From contig NZ_MUBJ01000019.1 of assembly GCF_002127535.1 (NCBI RefSeq), positions 1-64,000 of the forward strand: a stretch of DNA of 64,000 bases. Direction: 5' to 3'. The stretch comes from Xenorhabdus vietnamensis. Its GTDB lineage: Bacteria; Pseudomonadota; Gammaproteobacteria; Enterobacterales; Enterobacteriaceae. Made by a program: the position numbers and the translations under genes. Positions 56,174 to 64,000 of this stretch are shown here, in pieces. The notes beneath the pieces were generated by a model. The model was not told where the DNA came from, did not search any database, and saw nothing but the letters and a program-made list of their open reading frames with translations. The number at the start of each line of letters is the position of its first letter. Position 1 is the stretch's first letter.

Positions 56174-56635
56174 TTAATCACAGCACTTCTTATATTTTTT
56201 GCCTGAACCACATGGACAAGGGCTATTTCGGCCTACTTGAGGACGAACTCCATCTATGTAAAACCAACGTTGGTCAATGCGCAAAAAACGTGAGCGCTCA
56301 TGAATCAATTGTCTATCTTGCTTTCCTTGTTCAATAAAGCAAGCTGAAAATTCGACATAGGCTTCGTTATTCTGTTTCTCCTGATTAGTTTCCAAGACAT
56401 TTAATCCCAGCCATTGTACACCAACAAAACTTTGTTCTATTTCTGCACGCCAATTTTCAGCCTGACAATCTGGATGCCAGGTAGCGATAAGATAATCTGA
56501 ATTTTGTGTGACGTAAGCACTATATCTGGAACGCATCAAGGATTCAGCATTCGGGGCAGAGTGATGGCTTTCGAGATAGGGGCTACAGCAAAGGGCGAAA
56601 GATGAGCCACTGCCGCAGGGACACATTTTTGTCAA
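56174..56635 (-). CDS. ychJ: YchJ family protein with two SEC-C motifs
   Basis: The 153-residue protein matches E. coli YchJ. A Cys-rich zinc motif stands at each end: [13 protein letters not shown] near residue 5 and [13 protein letters not shown] at the C-terminus. Between them is the [11 protein letters not shown] and DYLIATWHP domain. The SEC-C motif binds zinc, as in the SecA tail. The function is unknown. It lies beside purU as in E. coli. Confidence 0.93.
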   Translation of the reverse strand: MTKMCPCGSGSSFALCCSPYLESHHSAPNAESLMRSRYSAYVTQNSDYLIATWHPDCQAENWRAEIEQSFVGVQWLGLNVLETNQEKQNNEAYVEFSACFIEQGKQDRQLIHERSRFLRIDQRWFYIDGVRPQVGRNSPCPCGSGKKYKKCCD

Positions 56636-56769
56636 AATAACTCCAGTTATTTAAAGTGGTTGCTGCTAGTACCAGCGGTATTGCAAAGATATGTAAGAGT
56701 ATAAATAGTACAGATTTATTAGGCTATCATCGTTTGATAATACTCGAATATAGGTAAGGCTCGCAATGT

Positions 56770-56979
56770 TTGGAAAAAAGGCCGCTGATGGCTGAGAAAT
56801 ATATAACTATCTCTATCATTATTGTTTTTTCTACAAATGAAGTGATGGAGATAGATTGCGTACTGAATTTTGGTACGGAAGATAATGACATCATTTCCGC
56901 GCTATTATTAAACGTGATTTTTAACAGCCTCTTGAAACATTACGATTTTTATAAGGAAGATAACATGCAGGGCACATGA
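56770..56979 (+). pseudogene. Short ORF resembling a remnant of rssB
   Basis: The 69-codon frame contains DNDIISALLLNVIFNSLLKH, which resembles the RssB phosphatase-like-domain segment with the pattern NGVLAALLLRALFNGLLQ, preceded by a CVLNFG / CLDVTR-like stretch. In E. coli rssA and rssB sit exactly here, between ychJ and galU. RssA is absent and only about 60 residues of RssB-like sequence remain, without the response-regulator domain. The start is a TTG, or the ATG at 56788; no good binding site is seen. Homology rests on one short segment and position. Confidence 0.45.
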
Positions 56980-57309
56980 TTAGCGGACTGAACAACTATT
57001 GAGTAATTAGACGGTTTCTGAATCTCTTCCATTACTATTGGTTTACTATTACACATGTAATAAGACCATTTCATCAATAATTTTATAATTATTAAGCCTC
57101 ATTTTATGGTGATGTATGACATCTAATCATTGAAATGTGATTAAAAGCCAGCGCACTGTATATCTGGTGGAATTAACTGGTATACTCGTGCGCGTTATTT
57201 TTTGGCGAGTGCGATTTTCTTCACACAGACGATTTTTTCCGAGAGTTAATGCTATTGTTTAAGCTGTAAAGGCCTTTTCAGTGAAAACATAGCAGTAGGA
57301 GACGATGTA
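56980..57309. other. Intergenic region upstream of galU
   Basis: No gene is seen. A TATACT at 57181-57186 could be the -10 box of the galU promoter, but a good -35 match at the right spacing is lacking. Confidence 0.4.
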
Positions 57310-58227
57310 ATGTCAGTAATTAATAAAAAGATAAAAAAAGCTGTTATACCCGTTGCTGGTTTGGGAACCCGGATGTTGCCAGCCACCAAAGCCATTCCGA
57401 AAGAAATGCTCCCCTTGGTGGATAAGCCGCTTATTCAATATGTCGTCAATGAATGTATCAAGGCTGGAATTAATGAGATCATTCTGGTCACTCATTCATC
57501 CAAAAATTCGATAGAAAACCATTTTGATACTAGCTTTGAGTTAGAAGCGATTCTCGAGCAAAGAGTTAAGCGCCAATTATTGGATGAAGTACAGTCTATC
57601 TGCCCAAATCATGTAACAATCATGCAAACTCGTCAAGGGATTGCAAAAGGATTGGGACATGCCGTGTTATGTGCTAAGCCACTTATTGGTGATGAGCCTT
57701 TTGCTGTTATTCTACCTGACGTTATTTTGGATGAGTACAGCACTGATTTATCAAAATATAATTTGAGCGAAATGCTGTCTCGCTTTAACAGCAGTGGCGT
57801 AAGCCAGATCCTAGTTGAACCTGTTCCTGTAGAAAGTGTTTCGGATTATGGCATTGTTGATTGCTTGGGTGAAGAGTTACAGCCAGGTGATAGCAAACCT
57901 ATTGCCCGTGTTGTTGAAAAACCAAAACCAGAAGAAGCACCATCGAATCTTTCTATTGTTGGTCGTTATGTCTTATCCGAAAAAATTTGGCCATTATTGG
58001 CGAAAACTGCACCAGGGGCAGGAGATGAAATACAATTGACAGATGCCATTGCCATGCTGATAAAAAAAGAATCTGTTGAGGCTTATCACTTACAGGGGCG
58101 TAGCCATGATTGTGGCAATAAATTGGGCTATATGCAGGCATTTGTCGAATATGGCATGAGACATAAGGAATTGGGCAGATCATTCACGGATTGGATCATG
58201 ACCTTGCAAAATCAGATTGAAAAATAA
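57310..58227 (+). CDS. galU: UTP-glucose-1-phosphate uridylyltransferase
   Basis: The 305-residue protein has the nucleotide-binding block [20 protein letters not shown] (16-35), the [10 protein letters not shown] substrate block, [10 protein letters not shown] and the [11 protein letters not shown] segment of GalU. It makes UDP-glucose, the precursor for LPS, capsule and trehalose. AGGAG precedes the ATG. ugd starts 24 bases after the stop, then an epimerase, so the three genes form an operon producing UDP-glucose, UDP-glucuronate and UDP-galacturonate. Confidence 0.97.
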   Translation: MSVINKKIKKAVIPVAGLGTRMLPATKAIPKEMLPLVDKPLIQYVVNECIKAGINEIILVTHSSKNSIENHFDTSFELEAILEQRVKRQLLDEVQSICPNHVTIMQTRQGIAKGLGHAVLCAKPLIGDEPFAVILPDVILDEYSTDLSKYNLSEMLSRFNSSGVSQILVEPVPVESVSDYGIVDCLGEELQPGDSKPIARVVEKPKPEEAPSNLSIVGRYVLSEKIWPLLAKTAPGAGDEIQLTDAIAMLIKKESVEAYHLQGRSHDCGNKLGYMQAFVEYGMRHKELGRSFTDWIMTLQNQIEK

Positions 58228-58251
58228 TCTATTAGTAATTTAAGGTGTGAT

Positions 58252-59595
58252 ATGAAAGTTACTGTATTTGGTATTGGCTATGTAGGTTTAGTACAAGCAA
58301 CCGTATTTGCTGAAGTTGGGCATGATGTACTTTGTGTTGATATTGATGCAAAAAAAGTCGAGAACCTGAAAAATGGTCAAATTCCTATTTTTGAGCCGGG
58401 TTTAACGTCTTTAGTAAAGAAAAATCATGCTGAAGGACGGCTGAATTTTACAACGGATGCCAAAGCCGGTATTGCTCATGGCAAATTACAGTTTATTGCA
58501 GTAGGAACACCTCCTGATGAAGATGGCTCTGCTGATCTTAAGTATGTCACTGCTGTAGCCCGCACCATTGCAGAAAATATGGATGGTTACAAAGTCATTG
58601 TTGATAAATCAACTGTGCCAGTAGGTACAGCTGATAAAGTCCGGGCAGTAATGCAGGCAACTTTAGCGGAGCGCAATATAGAGTTTCCGTTTGATGTTGT
58701 CTCCAATCCTGAATTTTTGAAGGAAGGAGCTGCTGTTGCTGATTGTATGCGTCCTGAGCGTATTATTATTGGCTGTGATAATGACAATGTAGTTGATGTA
58801 ATGCGTGAATTGTATGAGCCGTTTAATCGTAATCATGACCGAATGATAGTCATGGATATCCGCAGTGCCGAATTGACTAAGTATGCCGCTAACTGCATGT
58901 TGGCGACAAAAATCAGTTTCATGAATGAAATTGCTAATTTGGCTGAAATTCTGGGAGCGGACATTGAGAATGTACGTCAGGGAATTGGTTCCGACTCACG
59001 AATCGGATATCACTTTATTTATCCTGGATGTGGATATGGTGGTTCATGTTTCCCTAAAGATGTTCAGGCACTGATCCGGACTTCTGAGCAAATTGGATAT
59101 ATACCCAAAATTCTTCAGGCAGTTGAGCAGGTTAACGAGAAACAGAAAAGTAAATTACCTACTTTTGTTAAACATCATTTTGGTAATGATTTATCGGGCA
59201 AAACATTTGCTATTTGGGGATTGTCATTTAAACCTAATACAGATGATATGCGTGAAGCATCAAGCCGAGTATTGATGGAAACGTTATGGGAATGTGGCGC
59301 TAAAGTTCAGGCATATGATCCTGAAGCTATGCAGGAAGCTCAACGTATTTATGGGCAGCGTGATGATCTCTCTTTAATGGGAACAAAAGAAGCAGCACTA
59401 AAAGGTGCTGATGCTTTGATTATCTGTACAGAATGGCAAAACTTCAGAGCACCTGATTTTGATGTAATTAAGGATTCATTAAAAACACCTGTGATTTTTG
59501 ATGGACGCAATCTTTATGATCCAGAACGTCTGCAATCACGTGATATTATATACTATGGTATTGGTCGCGGCGCCTCAATCAAACCAGTCATTTGA
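58252..59595 (+). CDS. ugd: UDP-glucose 6-dehydrogenase
   Basis: The 447-residue protein begins with a NAD-binding fold ([20 protein letters not shown]). The catalytic Cys266 lies in [12 protein letters not shown] and the conserved Lys210 in [17 protein letters not shown]. By length and sequence it belongs to the longer, ~450-residue class rather than the ~388-residue E. coli K-12 Ugd. It oxidises UDP-glucose twice to UDP-glucuronate. The product feeds the epimerase encoded 8 bases downstream, and possibly 4-amino-arabinose for lipid A. Confidence 0.96.
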   Translation: MKVTVFGIGYVGLVQATVFAEVGHDVLCVDIDAKKVENLKNGQIPIFEPGLTSLVKKNHAEGRLNFTTDAKAGIAHGKLQFIAVGTPPDEDGSADLKYVTAVARTIAENMDGYKVIVDKSTVPVGTADKVRAVMQATLAERNIEFPFDVVSNPEFLKEGAAVADCMRPERIIIGCDNDNVVDVMRELYEPFNRNHDRMIVMDIRSAELTKYAANCMLATKISFMNEIANLAEILGADIENVRQGIGSDSRIGYHFIYPGCGYGGSCFPKDVQALIRTSEQIGYIPKILQAVEQVNEKQKSKLPTFVKHHFGNDLSGKTFAIWGLSFKPNTDDMREASSRVLMETLWECGAKVQAYDPEAMQEAQRIYGQRDDLSLMGTKEAALKGADALIICTEWQNFRAPDFDVIKDSLKTPVIFDGRNLYDPERLQSRDIIYYGIGRGASIKPVI

Positions 59596-59603
59596 GTTAA
59601 TAT

Positions 59604-60611
59604 ATGAAATTTTTAGTTACAGGTTCTGCTGGTTTTATTGGTTTTCATGTTAGTCAACGGTTATTGAATATGGGGCATGAGGTTATCGGTATTGATAACC
59701 TCAATGATTATTATGATGTTAATTTGAAACAGGCGAGATTAAATTTATTACTCCCTCATTCAAACTTTAAATTTGAAAAATTAGATCTGGCTGACAGGGT
59801 AGCAATACCTGAATTGTTTACTAAACATCAATTTCAGCGGGTGATCCATTTAGGTGCTCAGCCGGGCGTACGTTATTCAATACAAAACCCCATGGCATAT
59901 ATAGATGCCAATATCGTCGGTCATATCAATATTCTTGAAGGTTGCCGCCATCATTGTGTAGAGCATCTATTATATGCCTCTTCCAGTTCAGTATATGGAT
60001 TAAATAAAAAGCAACCTTTTTCTACCGATGACTCTGTTGATCATCCTGTTTCTTTATATGCAGCAACGAAAAAAGCTGATGAGTTAATGTCTCACAGCTA
60101 TTCACACCTTTATCAACTCCCTACGACAGGGTTGAGATTTTTTACCGTATATGGGCCGTGGGGACGTCCTGATATGGCTTTATTTAAATTTACTAAAGCT
60201 ATGTTAGAAGGTAAGTCGATTGATGTTTATAATCATGGCAATATGGTGAGGGATTTCACATATATTGATGACATTGTTGAATCAATAATCAGATTGCAGG
60301 ATATCATTCCTACTCCCAATAAAGATTGGTTGGTTGAAGATGGACAGGTATCTGCCAGTTCTGCACCATATCGAGTTTACAATATTGGTAATGGGCAGCC
60401 GACAAAACTGGGTGATTTTATTGAAGCTATTGAAACCTCATTAGGGATTGAGGCAAAGATAAACTTTATGGAAATTCAAGATGGCGATGTGTTATCAACA
60501 TGTGCAGATTCAAGCGCACTTTACAATAAGATTGGCTTTTCACCTAACACTCAGGTAAAGGAAGGAGTGCAGCGGTTTGTCGATTGGTATTTGGGCTTTT
60601 ATCAGAAGTAG
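59604..60611 (+). CDS. UDP-glucuronate 4-epimerase
   Basis: The 335-residue extended short-chain dehydrogenase has GSAGFIG (7-13) for NAD, the catalytic Tyr152 and Lys156 (SLYAATKK), and the family blocks IDNLNDYYDV, HLGAQPGVRYS and FFTVYGPWGRPDMALF, all typical of UDP-glucuronate 4-epimerases such as WbnF and Gla. It would convert UDP-glucuronate from Ugd into UDP-galacturonate for surface polysaccharide. It is last in the galU-ugd-epimerase operon and is followed by a strong terminator. Confidence 0.93.
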   Translation: MKFLVTGSAGFIGFHVSQRLLNMGHEVIGIDNLNDYYDVNLKQARLNLLLPHSNFKFEKLDLADRVAIPELFTKHQFQRVIHLGAQPGVRYSIQNPMAYIDANIVGHINILEGCRHHCVEHLLYASSSSVYGLNKKQPFSTDDSVDHPVSLYAATKKADELMSHSYSHLYQLPTTGLRFFTVYGPWGRPDMALFKFTKAMLEGKSIDVYNHGNMVRDFTYIDDIVESIIRLQDIIPTPNKDWLVEDGQVSASSAPYRVYNIGNGQPTKLGDFIEAIETSLGIEAKINFMEIQDGDVLSTCADSSALYNKIGFSPNTQVKEGVQRFVDWYLGFYQK

Positions 60612-60626
60612 ATATAGTAAAAATAG

Positions 60627-60651
60627 AAAAAGGAGCAATTAGCTCCTTTTT
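60627..60651 (+). terminator. Rho-independent terminator of the galU-ugd-epimerase operon
   Basis: Arms AAAAAGGAGC and GCTCCTTTTT surround a 5-base loop and end in a T run, 15 bases after the epimerase stop. Confidence 0.85.
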
Positions 60652-60798
60652 TATAAGATTATGTTAATAAAAAACTAGGTTAGTGTTAAATTCTTTTTAT
60701 CACATCGAGAATATGAAGCCGACATAGTCGTTAATATAACTCTTTGTGTTTTTACATCAGCCCGTAATTAACCTAGCTAGTTATATTAATCATAAAAC

Positions 60799-60824
60799 AA
60801 AAATACCCTTGATAGGGTATTTTT
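60799..60824 (-). terminator. Rho-independent terminator after hns
   Basis: Arms AAAAATACCC and GGGTATTTTT surround a 6-base loop, 25 bases past the hns stop on the minus strand, ending in a T run. Confidence 0.8.
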
Positions 60825-60849
60825 GTGAGTAAGCTTACAAAATAACTGA

Positions 60850-61248
60850 TTAGATAAGAAAATCTTCCAGTTTTTTGCCTTCATCAATCGCTTTTTTGAT
60901 TACTGCTGGTGTACGGCCTTGGCCTGTCCAGGTTTTAGTTTCACCTTCATCAAAGTATGAATATTTAGCTGGACGTGCAGCACGTTTAGATTTACCAGTA
61001 GATTTACCACTTAAAGCATCTACTAAATCGCTTAATTCAATACCATCTTTCTCCAACATTTCACGGTATTCTTGAACCTTACGTGTACGCTCTTCTATTT
61101 GTGCACGAGCCTGACTGTCTTCATCACGACGTTCTTCAACAACAGTCGTAAGTTTTTCCAGCATTTCTTCTAAAGTACTAAGTTCACATTCTCTTGCTTG
61201 CGCGCGCAAAGTACGGATGTTATTTAAGGATTTTAAATTCTCGCTCAT
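60850..61248 (-). CDS. hns: Nucleoid protein H-NS
   Basis: The 132-residue protein has an N-terminal coiled-coil dimerisation domain (about 1-65, [20 protein letters not shown]), a basic linker ([14 protein letters not shown]) and the C-terminal DNA-binding domain with the AT-hook-like motif [12 protein letters not shown] and the ending [11 protein letters not shown]. coli H-NS has 137 residues. H-NS silences AT-rich and horizontally acquired DNA, of which this window has several stretches. It is divergent from tdk across an AT-rich spacer, as in E. coli. Confidence 0.97.
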   Translation of the reverse strand: MSENLKSLNNIRTLRAQARECELSTLEEMLEKLTTVVEERRDEDSQARAQIEERTRKVQEYREMLEKDGIELSDLVDALSGKSTGKSKRAARPAKYSYFDEGETKTWTGQGRTPAVIKKAIDEGKKLEDFLI

Positions 61249-61900
61249 TGTCCTGGTCTCAAATTATAATGATGATGGCTGATGTAGGGATAATAATAGA
61301 ATGCTATTTTATTTTCTGCAATAGTGAATTTACTTTCTCAGGCTAAAACATATCATTTTAAAATGCAATTTTTTTGATAATCGATATATTGTGTTTTAAT
61401 CCTGCTATTGTGATTACCATTTTTCAATAAGCATAAAGGGAGCTTACTGTAAAGTTTAGTAAGGGATAAACCATAAGGTATAAAACTAATTTCTAGTCAA
61501 TCAGTAAGGAATGTTAACTGTTTAACTAGAAATAAGCTAAAAATTAAGTGTGATACGAAAGTTTTTTTATGGGTAATCCATTAGTTATGATTATAGTGTG
61601 TGAATTGAACAAAAGTAAACCACTATGATTATTAATATTCAAAGGATGGGGAATCAAATAATTATTTCTTTTTCCTGTTGATGTTAATTTTGTTCATTTG
61701 GCATGCAATAAATACTTATAGTGTTGATTTTATATGCGCAAGTGTGATGGTTATCATGAAAGTAATTTTTTCTTAATTCATTCTAATTTGTTTCTGCCAC
61801 TCCACATTTAGCAATAACAAGGATAATTTTAATCAGAGTTTGTGGTAAACTAACACAGTTATATTGCCGGATTAAATTTGACAAGAGGATGGACGGGCCA
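61249..61900. other. AT-rich region between divergent hns and tdk
   Basis: This ~650-base stretch carries no credible gene. It is AT-rich, consistent with self-regulation of hns by H-NS, and must contain the promoters of both hns and tdk. I do not see an unambiguous promoter. Confidence 0.5.
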
Positions 61901-62497
61901 ATGGCTCAGCTTTATTTTTATTATTCTGCTATGAACGCTGGGAAATCAACTTCCTTATTGCAATCTTCCTATAACTATAACGAAAGAGGAATGAGAACGC
62001 TGATCTTTACAGCAGAAATTGATACTCGATTCGGTAAAGGAAAGGTTAGTTCCCGTATTGGCTTATCCGCTGAAGCTTTGTTGTTTTCACCAAAAACAAA
62101 TATTGCTGAGCTTATCAGAAGTGAAAATGAGGCAGAGAAAGTTCATTGCGTTTTGATTGATGAATGCCAATTTTTGACGAAAGAACATGTCGAACAACTT
62201 TGTGAAATTGTAGATTATGACGATATCCCTGTTCTCTGTTATGGCTTAAGGACAGATTTTCAGGGAGAGTTATTCAGTGGAAGTGAATATCTTCTCGCGT
62301 GGTCAGATAAATTAGTAGAGCTGAAAACAATTTGTCATTGTGGGAGAAAAGCCAGCCGTGTGCTTCGTTTTGGCAGCGATGGTAAAGTTGTTTACGATGG
62401 TGCTCAGGTAGATATTGGTGGTAATGAAAAATACGTCTCTGTATGTCGTAGGCACTATACTGACGTTATTCGTGAAGCTAAGGCAAAAAAAGTCTGA
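61901..62497 (+). CDS. tdk: Thymidine kinase
   Basis: I use the ATG at 61901 ([17 protein letters not shown]), which matches the E. coli N-terminus; the frame is open 12 bases further to an ATG at 61889. The 198-residue product has the P-loop AMNAGKST, the catalytic Glu88 in LIDECQFL, and a zinc site with Cys145, Cys147, Cys182 and His185 (CHCGRKA; VCRRHY). It phosphorylates thymidine in the salvage pathway. Convergent adhE is separated by a hairpin. Confidence 0.96.
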   Translation: MAQLYFYYSAMNAGKSTSLLQSSYNYNERGMRTLIFTAEIDTRFGKGKVSSRIGLSAEALLFSPKTNIAELIRSENEAEKVHCVLIDECQFLTKEHVEQLCEIVDYDDIPVLCYGLRTDFQGELFSGSEYLLAWSDKLVELKTICHCGRKASRVLRFGSDGKVVYDGAQVDIGGNEKYVSVCRRHYTDVIREAKAKKV

Positions 62498-62554
62498 TGC
62501 GTCACCAGTTGTAATCAAGAGGCATAAAACTATTAGGTTAGAGAATAAAATAAT

Positions 62555-62584
62555 AAAAGGCGTTGGGTTGCCCTAACGCCTTTT
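62555..62584. terminator. Bidirectional terminator between tdk and adhE
   Basis: Arms AAAAGGCGTTGGG and CCCTAACGCCTTTT pair with one bulged base around a 3-base loop. A/T tracts on both sides allow termination of tdk (+) and adhE (minus). Confidence 0.8.
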
Positions 62585-62643
62585 AAGTTTTATCAATCAG
62601 CCTATCATTTATTATTATTTCTTATTATTTTTTCTATTCTATT

Positions 62644-64000
62644 CTATTTTGCGGCTTCCTGAGATTCGCTCTGTTCTGTGAATTCACGGCCATAAAAAGA
62701 ATCTAGCAGTAGTTGTTTCAATTCAGAAATTAATGGATAACGTGGATTTGCACCAGTGCATTGGTCGTCAAATGCATCTTCTGCGAGTTTGTCGATTTTT
62801 GCCAGAAAGTCAGCTTCTTGCACACCTGTTTCGCGAATTGAAGTCGGAATATCTAATTGAGATTTCATTTCTTCTAGCCAAGCCACTAGCTTTTCAATTT
62901 TGATAGCTGTACGGTCACTTGATGCGGTTAACCCTAAATGGTCTGCTATTTCTGCATAGCGACGTCGTGCTTGTGGACGATCATATTGGCTGAATGCAGT
63001 CTGTTTTGTTGGATTGTCGTTAGCATTGTAGCGAATTACGTTACAGATTAGCAGCGCATTAGCTAAACCATGTGGAATATGGAACTCAGAGCCAAGTTTA
63101 TGAGCCATAGAATGGCATACTCCCAAGAACGCATTGGCAAAGGCAATACCTGCGATAGTCGCCGCATTATGGACACGTTCGCGGGCAACAGGATTTTTTG
63201 CACCTTCGTGATAACTGGCAGGCAGAAAATCTTTCAATAATTTTAATGCCTGCAAAGCTTGTCCATCAGAATACTCATTGGCTAAAACAGAAACATAAGC
63301 TTCCAATGCGTGGGTCACAGCATCCAGACCACCAAAAGCGCATAGAGATTTTGGCATATCCATGACTAGATTTGCGTCGACAATTGCCATATCGGGAGTC
63401 AGTGCATAGTCAGCCAAAGGATATTTTTGCCCGGTTACATCATCAGTTACAACCGCAAAAGGCGTTACTTCTGAGCCAGTACCTGAAGTGGTAGTAATGG
63501 CAACCATTTTAGCTTTCACACCCATTTTCGGGAACTTATAGATACGTTTGCGGATATCCATGAAGCGCAGAGCCAGTTCTTCAAAATGTGTTTCGGGATG
63601 TTCATACATCACCCACATAATTTTGGCTGCATCCATGGGAGAGCCACCACCAAGAGCAATGATGACATCAGGTTTAAACAGATGCATTTGTTCAGCGCCT
63701 TTACGGACGATGCTTAATGTTGGGTCTGCTTCAACTTCGAAGAATACTTCGGTTTCAATGCCATAAGATTTCAAGACATTAATAACTTGATCGGTATAGC
63801 CGTTATTGAATAAAAAACGGTCAGTTACAATAAAGGCACGTTTAGTACCATCAGTAGCGACTTCTTCCAATGCGATGGGTAAAGAACCGCGTCGGAAATA
63901 GATTGATTTTGGAAGTTTGTGCCACAACATATTTTCGGCTCTTTTGGCGACGGTTTTTGTATTTATCAGATGTTTTGGTCCAACGTTTTCAGAAATAGAA
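62644..64000 (-). CDS. adhE: Aldehyde-alcohol dehydrogenase, C-terminal part (5' end outside window)
   Basis: The frame continues in the same phase up to the window edge (TVAKRAENMLWHKLP), so the ATG at 63930 is internal. About 450 of roughly 890 residues are visible: the end of the linker and the whole iron-dependent alcohol dehydrogenase domain, with ALGGGSPMDAAKIMW for NAD, GGLDAVTHALEAYVS, and HSMAHKLGSEFHIPHG carrying His ligands of Fe2+. AdhE converts acetyl-CoA through acetaldehyde to ethanol during fermentation and forms long filaments (spirosomes). The neighbourhood tdk-adhE convergent is the usual one. Confidence 0.97.
   Translation of the reverse strand, partial: SISENVGPKHLINTKTVAKRAENMLWHKLPKSIYFRRGSLPIALEEVATDGTKRAFIVTDRFLFNNGYTDQVINVLKSYGIETEVFFEVEADPTLSIVRKGAEQMHLFKPDVIIALGGGSPMDAAKIMWVMYEHPETHFEELALRFMDIRKRIYKFPKMGVKAKMVAITTTSGTGSEVTPFAVVTDDVTGQKYPLADYALTPDMAIVDANLVMDMPKSLCAFGGLDAVTHALEAYVSVLANEYSDGQALQALKLLKDFLPASYHEGAKNPVARERVHNAATIAGIAFANAFLGVCHSMAHKLGSEFHIPHGLANALLICNVIRYNANDNPTKQTAFSQYDRPQARRRYAEIADHLGLTASSDRTAIKIEKLVAWLEEMKSQLDIPTSIRETGVQEADFLAKIDKLAEDAFDDQCTGANPRYPLISELKQLLLDSFYGREFTEQSESQEAAK

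Overview
The window is chromosomal DNA of an enterobacterium in the Morganellaceae, most likely Photorhabdus or Xenorhabdus. The housekeeping genes match E. coli families closely (dsbB, nhaB, fadR, dadAX, gapA, msrB, pncA, ansA, sppA, selD, topB, xthA, purU, galU, hns, tdk, adhE) and run in partly enterobacterial order. The DNA is AT-rich, with long AT-rich spacers. The genus is an inference from overall gene content and from the yersiniabactin-like cluster.

Positions 1-3450 are accessory DNA: the 3' end of a repeat-built invasin/intimin-like adhesin, a decayed CcdA-type antitoxin, and an overlapping gene pair (small membrane protein plus DUF1493 protein).

Positions 3596-34718 hold a yersiniabactin-type siderophore locus. 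A Fur box and a candidate AraC-type direct repeat lie between the divergent regulator gene (ybtA-like, + strand) and a ~30 kb operon on the minus strand: fyuA - ybtX - ybtP - ybtQ - irp2 - irp1 - irp3 - a trifunctional fusion gene. Nearly all genes overlap or abut. The fusion joins a type II thioesterase, a salicyl-AMP ligase and a salicylate synthase. It makes salicylate, activates it and loads it on the ArCP of the HMWP2-like protein. That protein (ArCP-Cy-A-PCP-Cy-PCP) builds two cysteine-derived rings. The HMWP1-like protein (KS-AT-KR-ACP-Cy-MT-PCP-Cy-A-PCP-TE) adds a reduced malonyl unit, a methylated ring and one further ring. Compared with yersiniabactin HMWP1 it has an extra Cy-A-PCP module, and the C-methyltransferase core of the PKS module is missing. 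The product should therefore be a yersiniabactin relative with one more cysteine unit and no gem-dimethyl group. From memory, and unverifiable here, this resembles the photoxenobactin or piscibactin branch of the family.

Positions 34889-52950 are core metabolism: dsbB, nhaB, fadR, a D-alanine catabolic pair (dadA-dadX), yeaD, gapA, msrB, yeaC, a sppA-ansA-pncA set, ydjA-selD-topB, and xthA.

Positions 52951-56979 contain an orphan LysR regulator in AT-rich DNA, tRNA-Tyr with a partial 3'-end copy downstream, purU, ychJ, and a short ORF that looks like a relic of rssB. Positions 57310-64000 carry galU-ugd-UDP-glucuronate epimerase (nucleotide sugars for surface polysaccharide), hns, tdk and the 3' part of adhE, which runs off the window.
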